This document shows positions 55,633 to 62,591 of a DNA stretch of 64,000 bases, piece after piece. Position 1 is the first letter of the stretch; each line of letters opens with the position of its first letter. Made by a program: the position numbers and the translations under genes. Under the pieces are notes generated by a model. That model had not been told where the DNA came from. It saw only the letters and a list, made by a program, of their open reading frames with translations, and did no database searches. Source of the DNA: Avichristensenella sp031550535 (GTDB taxonomy: Bacteria; Bacillota; Clostridia; Christensenellales; Aristaeellaceae); the NCBI GenBank assembly GCA_031550535.1, contig JAVBOM010000043.1:1-64000 (forward strand). Direction: 5' to 3'.

Positions 55633-55692
55633 GATGGCGGCGCTGATTTGCAAAATCGGGCGCCATAAGGGGATTTCGCAAGAAATCCTTAC
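55633..55692 (-). repeat. Family A repeat, copy 28, inside the sugar operon
   Basis: Reverse orientation on the plus strand, hence in sense orientation in the operon transcript. Nearly perfect consensus in both hairpins. It lies between the two permease genes and may act on mRNA stability. Confidence 0.93.
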
Positions 55693-55699
55693 CTCTTGC

Positions 55700-56629
55700 C
55701 TACAGCAGCCCTTCCTCACCGAATCGCTTGGCGACAAAATCGCTGCCCAGCACCAGCGCCAGCCCGATGACGGACTGGAACAAGCCCAACGCCGCCGCCT
55801 GGCCGTATTTCCCGCTCTCCAGGCCCCAGCGGAACACCAGCAGCGGGATCGTGTACGTGTACTCCGTCGTCGCCACATTCATCAGCGAGTGCACCCGCTC
55901 GAACGAGCCGCCCATCACACGGCCCAGGTTCATGATCAGCAGCGTCACGATGGTCGGCCGGATGCACGGCAGCGTCACATTCCACATCTGCCGCAGCCGC
56001 CCCGCGCCGTCCACGGTCGCGGCCTCATACAGCTCCGGGTTGATGCCGGTGATCGCGGCCAGATACACGATCGTGCCCCAGCCCATCGTCTGCCAGACGC
56101 CGATGACGATGTACGACACCAGCCAGTGCGAGTTCTCCTGCAGGAACGGGACGGCCTTACCGCCCGCGTTCTGGATGATCGTGTTGACGATGCCCGACAG
56201 GCTGAAAAGCTGGTACGCGATCGCCCCGATGATGACCCACGACAGAAAGTGCGGCAGGTACAGCAGCGTCTGCGTGACGCGCTTGTAGGCGCGGCTGCGC
56301 ACTTCATTCAGCATCAGCGCCAGGAAGATCGGCGCCGGAAAGCCGAGCACCAGGTCCAGGCCGTTCAACAGCAGCGTGTTGCGCAGCGCGCGGGTGAAGT
56401 CGCGCGTGGCGAAAACCTTCTCAAAGTTGGCGAGGCCGTTCCACGCGCTGCCGGAAATGCCCTTCAGGATCTTGTAGTCCTTGAAGGCCACCACCAGCCC
56501 GGAATACGAGCCGTACTTGAACAGAAAGACGAACGCCATCGGCAGCAGGAGCAACAGATACAGCTCCCAATCCCGACGGAACCACGACAGAAATCCGGAG
56601 CGCCGGGGGCGTATGCGCTGGGATACCAT
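55700..56629 (-). CDS. Carbohydrate ABC transporter permease (LplB/YteP type)
   Basis: 309 residues; AGGGAGGTGACCCC before ATG 56629. It opens RDWELYLLLLLPMAFVFLFKYGSYSGLVVAFKDYKI, the classic LplB start, has TLLYLPHFLSWVIIGAIAYQLFS, and the MalF-type EAA loop INPELYEAATVDGAGRLRQMWNVTLPCIRP. It begins 12 bp after the LacI regulator stop. With the following permease and binding protein it forms an importer of oligosaccharides. Confidence 0.94.
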   Translation of the reverse strand: MVSQRIRPRRSGFLSWFRRDWELYLLLLLPMAFVFLFKYGSYSGLVVAFKDYKILKGISGSAWNGLANFEKVFATRDFTRALRNTLLLNGLDLVLGFPAPIFLALMLNEVRSRAYKRVTQTLLYLPHFLSWVIIGAIAYQLFSLSGIVNTIIQNAGGKAVPFLQENSHWLVSYIVIGVWQTMGWGTIVYLAAITGINPELYEAATVDGAGRLRQMWNVTLPCIRPTIVTLLIMNLGRVMGGSFERVHSLMNVATTEYTYTIPLLVFRWGLESGKYGQAAALGLFQSVIGLALVLGSDFVAKRFGEEGLL

Positions 56630-56641
56630 GGGGTCACCTCC

Positions 56642-57685
56642 CTATCTTGGCGCGTGCCGGTCCGCGCCGCAGGACGCGCGCAGGATCAGCGTGGGTTCGC
56701 GGACCTGGGTGAACGGCTTGACCTCGCCGGCGCAGGCGCGCAGGAGCTGCTGCATCGCGACGCGGCCGTGCTCCTCGGCGTTGACCTCCAGTGTGGTCAA
56801 GGGTGGCGTTGTGAATGCGGAGAAAAACTGGTTATCGCAGCCGACGACGGCCATTTCATCCGGGATCGTTAGATCCATCGCATGTAGCTGCTTCAGCACG
56901 CCCAACGCCACCAGGTCGTTCACGACGATCAGCGCGGTCGGCCACTCCCCGCGCGGAAGGCCGGACAGCAGACGGAGCGTGGCCATCTCCCCCATCGCGG
57001 GCGTGTGAATGTGCTCCTGCACCGTCAGCGCGGCGAGGTCCAGCGCGCGCATCTCTTCGTAGAAGCCGCGCTCGCGCTCGCCGACGCTGCGCGTCTCGTC
57101 GGTCGCGCCGATGAAGGCGATGCGGCGGTGGCCCAGCGCGGCCAGGTGGCGGACGGCCTTGCGCATGCCGAGCGCGAGGTCCGTATAGATGTTCACGCAC
57201 GTCAGCCCCGGGATCGGCGGGCAGACCGTGACAATCGGCATGTACCGCTGCAGCCTCGTGAGCACCGCGGGCAGCTCGCTCAGGTCCTTCGGCTCCACAA
57301 ACCCGCCGGACAACAGCACGCCGTCGAGCCTGCGCTCAATGAGCTGATCGACGAACGCGTCGGTGATGCGGGCGTTGTACGCCAGGCGGTAAATCTGCAC
57401 GACGTACCCCGCGTGGCCCGCTTCCTCCTGGGCGGCGCTGAACATCGCGGCGTAGTACGGATGCGTGATGGACGGCAGGATGATGCCCATCGTGTAGGAA
57501 TGCTTGCGGAGCAGCCCTCTGGCAATGCTGTTGGGCTTGAAGTCGTATTTATCAATGACGCGCTTGACAGCTTCGTATGTCTTGGGGCTGACGTTTGGCT
57601 GGTCGCTCAGCACGCGGGAAACCGTGGCGGGCGATACGCCCGCTTCGCGCGCGATGTCAAGGATGGTCAGCGTTTCGTTTGCCAT
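56642..57685 (-). CDS. LacI-family transcriptional regulator of the sugar operon
   Basis: 347 residues from ATG 57685 (AGGTGAGAGAA). The N-terminal LacI helix-turn-helix is TILDIAREAGVSPATVSRVLSDQPNVSPKTYEAVKRVIDKYDFKPNSIARGL, followed by a periplasmic-binding-protein-like sensor domain (MGIILPSITHPYYAAMFSAAQEEA, LGHRRIAFIG, GCDNQFFSAFTTPPLTTLEV). It is the first gene of the operon and its promoter overlaps a matching palindrome, so it is probably an autoregulated repressor lifted by the imported sugar. Confidence 0.95.
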   Translation of the reverse strand: MANETLTILDIAREAGVSPATVSRVLSDQPNVSPKTYEAVKRVIDKYDFKPNSIARGLLRKHSYTMGIILPSITHPYYAAMFSAAQEEAGHAGYVVQIYRLAYNARITDAFVDQLIERRLDGVLLSGGFVEPKDLSELPAVLTRLQRYMPIVTVCPPIPGLTCVNIYTDLALGMRKAVRHLAALGHRRIAFIGATDETRSVGERERGFYEEMRALDLAALTVQEHIHTPAMGEMATLRLLSGLPRGEWPTALIVVNDLVALGVLKQLHAMDLTIPDEMAVVGCDNQFFSAFTTPPLTTLEVNAEEHGRVAMQQLLRACAGEVKPFTQVREPTLILRASCGADRHAPR

Positions 57686-57702
57686 TTCTCTCACCTGCCT
57701 GC

Positions 57703-57731
57703 ATGATAGCATGAAATGAAAACCTTTTCAA
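57703..57731 (-). promoter_or_regulatory. Promoter of the lacI-sugar operon
   Basis: On the minus strand, TTGAAA (57726-57731) and TATCAT (57703-57708) are separated by 17 bp, 18 bases before the ATG. The -35 box overlaps operator 1. Confidence 0.65.
57717..57730. promoter_or_regulatory. LacI-type operator 1
   Basis: TGAAAA-CC-TTTTCA, perfect 6-bp arms, overlapping the -35 box of the operon promoter so that bound regulator would block RNA polymerase. Confidence 0.65.
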
Positions 57732-57825
57732 GATGATTTACATCATTTATTTATTAAGTTTTCATCTATTACTCGGTTCAATTGCATAATACCCAAATCA
57801 AAGCTCCGGATAATAATGAATTCCA

Positions 57826-57839
57826 TGAAAACGTTTTCA
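57826..57839. promoter_or_regulatory. LacI-type operator 2
   Basis: TGAAAACGTTTTCA, a perfect 14-bp palindrome with the central CG expected of LacI-family sites. It is 109 bp from operator 1 centre to centre, on the upstream side, which would allow looping. Confidence 0.68.
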
Positions 57840-57869
57840 AACCCTTGCAAGACAATCCCGTCAAAATGA

Positions 57870-57907
57870 GATGCCACCGACCCGGCTTTCGCCGGATTGA
57901 TGGCATC
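57870..57907 (-). terminator. Hairpin after the esterase gene
   Basis: Outer arms GATGCCA/TGGCATC and inner arms CCGGC/GCCGG around a TTTC loop; followed on the minus strand by TCATTTTG. It could be a weak terminator for the gene ending at 57933. Confidence 0.4.
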
Positions 57908-57932
57908 CACAAAACTCATTGGCTGTCTTTCA

Positions 57933-58628
57933 TCAAGGGGTGGCGGCGTGCCCTCCGCGCAGCAGCCACGCGAGCGCATCCGCCATGCGGCCCGCCGGGT
58001 CGCTGAAGTGGCCGCCCGGATGCCACCGGAGCACGGTTTCCGTCACATGCGGATCAGCGCGAAGAATATCCGCGGCGGCGCGGGTCGCGCCCCCGACGCG
58101 CGCGAGGCGCGGATTGCGCGCCTTCCGCTCCGCCTCGCCCAGGCTCAAATACGCGCGCACCGGGCGCGGAAACCGGCGCGCAGCCATGTAGTCCAGAAAT
58201 CCGTCGTACCAGAGGGAGCCGGAGCACGAGGCGCACCCCGAAAACGCGTCCGATTCATAGCATGACCACAGCGCCATAAGCCCCGCCAGCGAATAGCCGA
58301 GCAAGGCGATTTCCGCCTGTCCGTACCGCTGCCGCATCCAGGGGACGAGTGACCCCGTCATCCAGTCCAGCGTACCGCGCGCCTCCCCGGCAAAAGGCTC
58401 CTTGCCAAGGCCCGGCGCGGGCCACGGCGTAAAGCCCCGGTTCCAGTCCACCGGGCCGAAGCCGACGAGCGCGAACGCGCGATCTGCGTCCTCCGATAAG
58501 CGGCCTTCCACGGCCAGCAGATCCTCGGCAAAGGACGCGTCCTGCAGCACAATCACCGCCGTGCGGATGGGTTCCCCGCCGGCGCGCCAGGCCCAGACAT
58601 CCTTGCCGTTCAGCCAGTGTGTTTCCAT
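57933..58628 (-). CDS. Alpha/beta hydrolase (predicted esterase, esterase D/Fes-like)
   Basis: 231 residues from ATG 58628 (GGATAGGGAAAC upstream); an in-frame start ten codons earlier lies nearer the family B element and is less likely. The fold shows TAVIVLQDASFAEDLL, LVGFGPVDWNRGFTPWPAPG, the nucleophile elbow LLGYSLAGLMALWSCYESDAFSGCASCSGSLWYDGF and a final WHPGGHFSDPAGRM with the catalytic His. These match the COG2819-type esterases. No signal peptide. It may de-esterify sugars or siderophores; its neighbours favour sugars. Confidence 0.85.
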   Translation of the reverse strand: METHWLNGKDVWAWRAGGEPIRTAVIVLQDASFAEDLLAVEGRLSEDADRAFALVGFGPVDWNRGFTPWPAPGLGKEPFAGEARGTLDWMTGSLVPWMRQRYGQAEIALLGYSLAGLMALWSCYESDAFSGCASCSGSLWYDGFLDYMAARRFPRPVRAYLSLGEAERKARNPRLARVGGATRAAADILRADPHVTETVLRWHPGGHFSDPAGRMADALAWLLRGGHAATP

Positions 58629-58660
58629 TGTTTCCCTATCCGCCATCATCCGGCGCAATT

Positions 58661-58813
58661 ACCCCGGCATTGAAAAGTAAGAAGAACTGCGCGAGAGATT
58701 TTTTCGTCCAGCAAGGAGCTGGAACGAGGCGTAGCAGCGCTACGCCGAGTGGAGGGCGACGCAGCTGGGCGGAAAAAGATCCGTGCAGAATTCCGGCTTT
58801 TCGATGCCGGGGT
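58661..58813 (+). repeat. Family B structured element, copy 2
   Basis: Core conserved (GCGAGAGATTTTTTCG, CAAGG, GGCGTAGCAGCGCTACGCC, GGAAAAAGATCCG). The outer stem pairs ACCCCGGCATTGAAAAG (58661-58677) with CTTTTCGATGCCGGGGT (58797-58813), one mismatch, a sequence unrelated to the copy 1 stem. Inner CTGCGC/GTGCAG replaces CTGGCC/GGTCAG of copy 1. It fills nearly the whole gap between two genes. Confidence 0.78.
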
Positions 58814-58817
58814 ACTA

Positions 58818-59795
58818 TCACTCTCCGGGATACGCGAGGCCCCATTCGCGGCGCAGCGCGTCCATCATCCCCACAACGGCCATCGTGTTCGCGAGCGGCC
58901 AAACCGGGCTTTCCAGCAGCCCCGCCGCGAGGCAGCGGTTCACTTCCTCAATTTCGTACACAAAGCCGTTCGCGTATGGCAGGTCAACCCGTTCCTTTTG
59001 ATCGCCCCGATGGAGAATATAGTGCCCCGCGTCCCAAAACTGCGGAATCTCCAGGAAACCGTCCGCGCCGTACAGGCACATTTCCCCCGGGATGTCCGTG
59101 CGCGTGCCGCAGACGACGGACGCCTGCGCGCCGCCGGGAAATGTCATGCCCAGGGCAAAGAAGTCGTCCACACCCGACGGCGCAAAGCTGACCCTACTCC
59201 GCACCTCGGTGGGCGCGCCCCCGAACACCGCGACAAGATACGCCAACAGGTACACGCCGATGTCGAGCAGCGCGCCGCCGGCCATCGCCGGGTCGTACAG
59301 CCGCGACGCCGGGTCGAACGGAACCGGGTTGCTGAACGCGCCGCGCGCGAGCAGCGGCTCGCCAATCGCGCCGTCCCGCACGTGCCCGAGCACCGCCTTT
59401 GTCACCGGCAGGAAGCGCGACCACATGGCCTCCATCAGAAACACGCCGTTTGCGCGGGCGCAATCGATCATCCGCGCGGCCTCTTGGGCGTTCACGGCCA
59501 TCGGCTTTTCGCACAACACGGCTTTTTTCGCGTTCAGCGCGGTCATCGCCGCGCCGGGGTGCTGGTTGTGCAGGTTGGCGACGTATACCGCATCCACGCG
59601 CGGGTCGCGCGCCAGCGCCTCATAGCTGTCATACGCCGCCGCGCCCGGTAGCTCCGCCGCGAACGCCTCCGCCTTGCCCGGTGTCAGCGACGCCACGGCA
59701 ACAATCCCGTTGCCGGGCACGCGCGCGACGGCGTCCGCGAATTTGCGCGCGATCCGGCCCGTGCCCAGTATCCCCCAGCGGCAGATCGTATCCAT
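58818..59795 (-). CDS. Gfo/Idh/MocA family oxidoreductase
   Basis: 325 residues from ATG 59795 (GGAAAGGA nine bases upstream). The Rossmann start is WGILGTGRIARKFADAV, with YDSYEALARDPRVDAVYVANLHNQHPG and the family EKP motif in VLCEKPMAVNAQEAARMI. The C-terminal domain has GGALLDIGVYLLAYLVAVFGG with the conserved catalytic-region Asp/Tyr pattern. It oxidises or reduces a sugar or cyclitol with NAD(P). Probably part of the sugar-use neighbourhood, although family B elements separate it from the genes on both sides. Confidence 0.93.
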   Translation of the reverse strand: MDTICRWGILGTGRIARKFADAVARVPGNGIVAVASLTPGKAEAFAAELPGAAAYDSYEALARDPRVDAVYVANLHNQHPGAAMTALNAKKAVLCEKPMAVNAQEAARMIDCARANGVFLMEAMWSRFLPVTKAVLGHVRDGAIGEPLLARGAFSNPVPFDPASRLYDPAMAGGALLDIGVYLLAYLVAVFGGAPTEVRSRVSFAPSGVDDFFALGMTFPGGAQASVVCGTRTDIPGEMCLYGADGFLEIPQFWDAGHYILHRGDQKERVDLPYANGFVYEIEEVNRCLAAGLLESPVWPLANTMAVVGMMDALRREWGLAYPGE

Positions 59796-59845
59796 AAGTA
59801 AAATCCTTTCCGCGCGCCTGCCCGGCGCTTGTATTCTGGCGTGGC

Positions 59846-59930
59846 TAGATTGTAGGAATCTGACCGAGAGATTTTTTCGTGTGGCAAGGCGTCGGAAGGA
59901 AGCGTAGCCGGCAGCTACGCTGACTGCGCG
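59846..59930 (+). repeat. Family B element, copy 3 (3'-truncated)
   Basis: Matches copy 1 closely from TAGATTGTAGGAATCTGACC through the central hairpin (GCGTAGCCGGCAGCTACGCT) and then diverges after GACTGCGCG. There is no partner for its outer stem, so the right half is missing. Confidence 0.72.
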
Positions 59931-59978
59931 AAGGTGAGGCGCGCCCGGTGGGCGCAGTGGCCGAACGGTGTTGCCCCA

Positions 59979-60141
59979 GGGTAACACCGCACAATGGCGC
60001 GTCGCTGGCATCGCGAGAGATTTTCGCGCTGATCAAGGAGCCTGGAGGAAGCCGTAGCAGCGCTACGGCGACCGAAAGAGCGACACAGAGCAGCGCGGAA
60101 AGATCCGCGAGGACAGCGTGCTCGACTGTGCGGTGTTGCCC
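59979..60141 (+). repeat. Family B structured element, copy 4
   Basis: The outer stem pairs GGGTAACACCGCAC (59979-59992) with GTGCGGTGTTGCCC (60128-60141), one G-T wobble. Core: GCGAGAGATTTTCGCG, CAAGG, GCCGTAGCAGCGCTACGGC, GGAAAGATCCGCG. In the central hairpin the GGC/GCC pairs of other copies are swapped to GCC/GGC, a compensatory change. It lies at the border of the AT-rich island. Confidence 0.75.
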
Positions 60142-60279
60142 AAGATTTTTCGAATCAATCTATGCGCAGATGGAGCCTCCTTAGCACATGAAGAGGCAAA
60201 TCCTCCCGATCGCTTGGCAATTGACGGCGAAATTGGCCAGGAAGCTTTTCTTCGGGAATTTTCTGGCAATGTCAAGAAG

Positions 60280-61132
60280 ATGAGCTTTTTCTGGCTATCC
60301 TTCTGGATAGCGTGTGGGCTTACAATCCTTGATTCATCCTTCTTGTTTTCGTTCTTGCTGTTGCTTCCCGCAAAAACGTTTGACAATGCAAGAAAGAAGA
60401 CAGAGGTTCATTTCGATCTTGACGCAGCTATCGCCGAGCAGTATCAACAACTGACAGAAGCGCTGTTGTGCATGAGGCAGTCCAACAGAATTTGGCTGAA
60501 TGGAGAAGCCACGCTGCATTTGAATAGCCAGGAGAAAAAGAAAAACGCAGGGGCATCCCAATCAGTAGCACGGCATTCCTGTTCTACGCCGGTTCTAAAT
60601 AAGCCTGGTACATTCACTGGGGGTTTTTTTTGTAGTTAGCAACCAAGATAGTGTTTCATTGGGCAATCGGGGAATACGCTTTTTATTTCTCCCTTGTGGC
60701 GTCATTGTCAAGAAAGGCAGAGATGCTGTTTTCGTAAACTATGCGACTATCGCGCCTTCGGCGAACACAACGCGGTTTATTGAAGAGGGTTGGGTTCCCA
60801 AGGATGCGCAGGTGGTCGGCAGTACGTGGAAGTATGCCAACAAGGGAGGCAGCCGAGACAAACGCTACAAGGATAACAGAGAAATTCCCGTCATGGAGTA
60901 TGGAGAACTGACGCTCCACGTAAATGGACAAGAAATAGTGATTATGACCTCAAATGCTAACGTGCCGCAGATGGTAAAGGAGGGGATCCTTCATTATGCA
61001 GCTTCTTTGGCGGTATCCTCTCCGTGCCAAACCGTAAACAGTATCGAGAGTGTACCGGACAGAATGTATAATAGCATATGTAAATACTACGCGCTGCAAG
61101 GAGATCTGCACAATGACAAACTGGAAAGATAA
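60280..61132 (+). pseudogene. Membrane-anchored protein gene interrupted by a frameshift at a poly-T tract
   Basis: Part 1 (to the TAG at 60639) starts MSFFWLSFWIACGLTILDSS, a membrane helix, then FDLDAAIAEQYQQLTEALLC, NRIWL and KKNAGAS. Part 2, in the next frame (60599-61132), continues RGIRFLFLPCGVIVKK, TRFIEEGWVPKDAQVVGSTWKYANK and YGELTLHV. I recognise these as consecutive blocks of one unnamed family. Between them is GGGGG followed by eight T (60619-60631); removing one T restores a single frame (TGGFFVVSNQDSVSLGNRG). An upstream GTG (60118) in part 1 overlaps family B copy 4. The end overlaps the AAA+ gene start by 20 bp. Base composition is much richer in A/T than in the flanks. Confidence 0.7.
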
Positions 61133-62477
61133 GTTGATCGAAATTGGCCCTCAAGTCAAAGCAAGCCTTAGAACATACGCGGAGATATTGTCCGCATACG
61201 CGCCGCGTGAGGACGCTTCAAATGCAGAAAAGCAATTGCAATGCATGATTGATTTCTTTCTGGCTTCCTTCGTTGGACTATGGGCAACGCAGGAAACTAC
61301 GCGCGCTCTTTTGGATGACTACATGCTGTTCCTGTGCAATATATGTTTTGAAGAAAACGGGTATAGCTATACAAAGGACGAATTGCAATATGCGCTTGAA
61401 AAAATAAAGCAACAACCATTTCACATCGCTTTACCAGATTTCTTTGCCGACATGCACACGATTTCCAAGGAGGAAAACAGATCTATCGACAGCAAATTTC
61501 TAAGTAATTATCAAAGCATATTGAGGCTGGCGGCATACTTCTTTGGCGAAAAACCTTCGAAAAAAGAGATTGCCTATATCGATGCCTGTGTCAGTGTATT
61601 AGCCCAATATATCGACAGCGAAAACCGAGAATCGTCTGCTTCTGATGCCAGTAGTATACCAGATTTGAGTTGCCTCATGAAAGAGTTGGATTCCTTGGTT
61701 GGCCTGACAAACATCAAAAACGAAGTCAAAACAATGGTAAATATCATCAGAGTTCGGAAAATGCGCGAGGAAAGCGGCCTACCTGTCACGCCAATGTCAT
61801 TTCATTTGGTTTTTACGGGAAATCCGGGAACGGGTAAGACTACCGTTGCCCGGTTGATCGCCCAGATTTATCAGCAGTTAGGTGTGGTATCCAAGGGGCA
61901 GTTGGTTGAAACGGACAGAGCGGGGCTCGTCGCAGGATATGTCGGTCAAACCGCCATTAAAACATCGGAAACCGTAAAAAAGGCACTGGGGGGCGTTCTG
62001 TTTATTGACGAGGCATATGCCTTGTACAATCAGAGCGATCAGGATTATGGAAAAGAAGCGATAGAAACACTCCTGAAGGCAATGGAAGATCAGAGGGATG
62101 ATCTGGTGGTCATCGCGGCTGGATATAGCGCCCCTATGGCTCGGTTCATTGCATCAAATCCGGGATTGTCATCAAGATTCACGCGACTTATCGAATTTGC
62201 GGACTATAGTGGTGAAGAATTATATGCTATCTTTAGCGGCATGTTAGAGAAGCATGGATATGAATTAGACGACGCGGCCCGTCCCGTGGTACAGCAACAT
62301 TTCCATGCATTGCATAACCTTCGTACAGCCGAATTCGGCAATGCACGGGAAGTCCGAAATACCTTTGAGAAAATACTATCAAAGCAGTCGGTTCGGATTG
62401 CGGCTATCTCCAAACCAACAAAGAAGCAGCTATCCACCATTATTCTTGAAGATTGCACTGACCTATCGGAGATATAA
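61113..62477 (+). CDS. CbxX/CfqX-type AAA+ ATPase with a helical N-terminal domain
   Basis: 454 residues from ATG 61113 (AAGGAGATCTGCACA). Residues 1-185 are helical with no known motif; a TerB-like fold is possible but unproven. The AAA+ module begins DSLVGLTNIKNEVKTMVNIIRVRKMREESGLP, with Walker A GNPGTGKTT (236-244), Walker B VLFIDEA (295-301), and PGLSSRFTRLIEFADYSGEEL (sensor/arginine-finger region). This branch includes SpoVK, rubisco activase CbbX and the type VII secretion ATPase EccA. The genes for those partners are absent here. It is coupled to the frameshifted membrane protein gene. A/T-rich codon use differs from the rest of the window, suggesting acquisition. Confidence 0.9.
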   Translation: MTNWKDKLIEIGPQVKASLRTYAEILSAYAPREDASNAEKQLQCMIDFFLASFVGLWATQETTRALLDDYMLFLCNICFEENGYSYTKDELQYALEKIKQQPFHIALPDFFADMHTISKEENRSIDSKFLSNYQSILRLAAYFFGEKPSKKEIAYIDACVSVLAQYIDSENRESSASDASSIPDLSCLMKELDSLVGLTNIKNEVKTMVNIIRVRKMREESGLPVTPMSFHLVFTGNPGTGKTTVARLIAQIYQQLGVVSKGQLVETDRAGLVAGYVGQTAIKTSETVKKALGGVLFIDEAYALYNQSDQDYGKEAIETLLKAMEDQRDDLVVIAAGYSAPMARFIASNPGLSSRFTRLIEFADYSGEELYAIFSGMLEKHGYELDDAARPVVQQHFHALHNLRTAEFGNAREVRNTFEKILSKQSVRIAAISKPTKKQLSTIILEDCTDLSEI

Positions 62478-62529
62478 CGTGAACGAGATATGCTTATTTC
62501 TTTGGGTATGGGCTGTAATTGCATATACC

Positions 62530-62558
62530 TTGCGCGTAACTCATGCTACACTTACTAT
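62530..62558 (+). promoter_or_regulatory. Possible promoter of the YARHG protein gene
   Basis: TTGCGC (62530-62535) and TACTAT (62553-62558) with a 17-bp spacer, 33 bases before the ATG. Confidence 0.35.
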
Positions 62559-62591
62559 GTCCATTCAAATAAGATAGGGGGAGAGTCGATT

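Noticed and set aside
57743..57979. A 78-codon frame upstream of the LacI regulator
   Set aside because: It spans operator 2 and the candidate terminator hairpin, has no ribosome site and no recognisable sequence.
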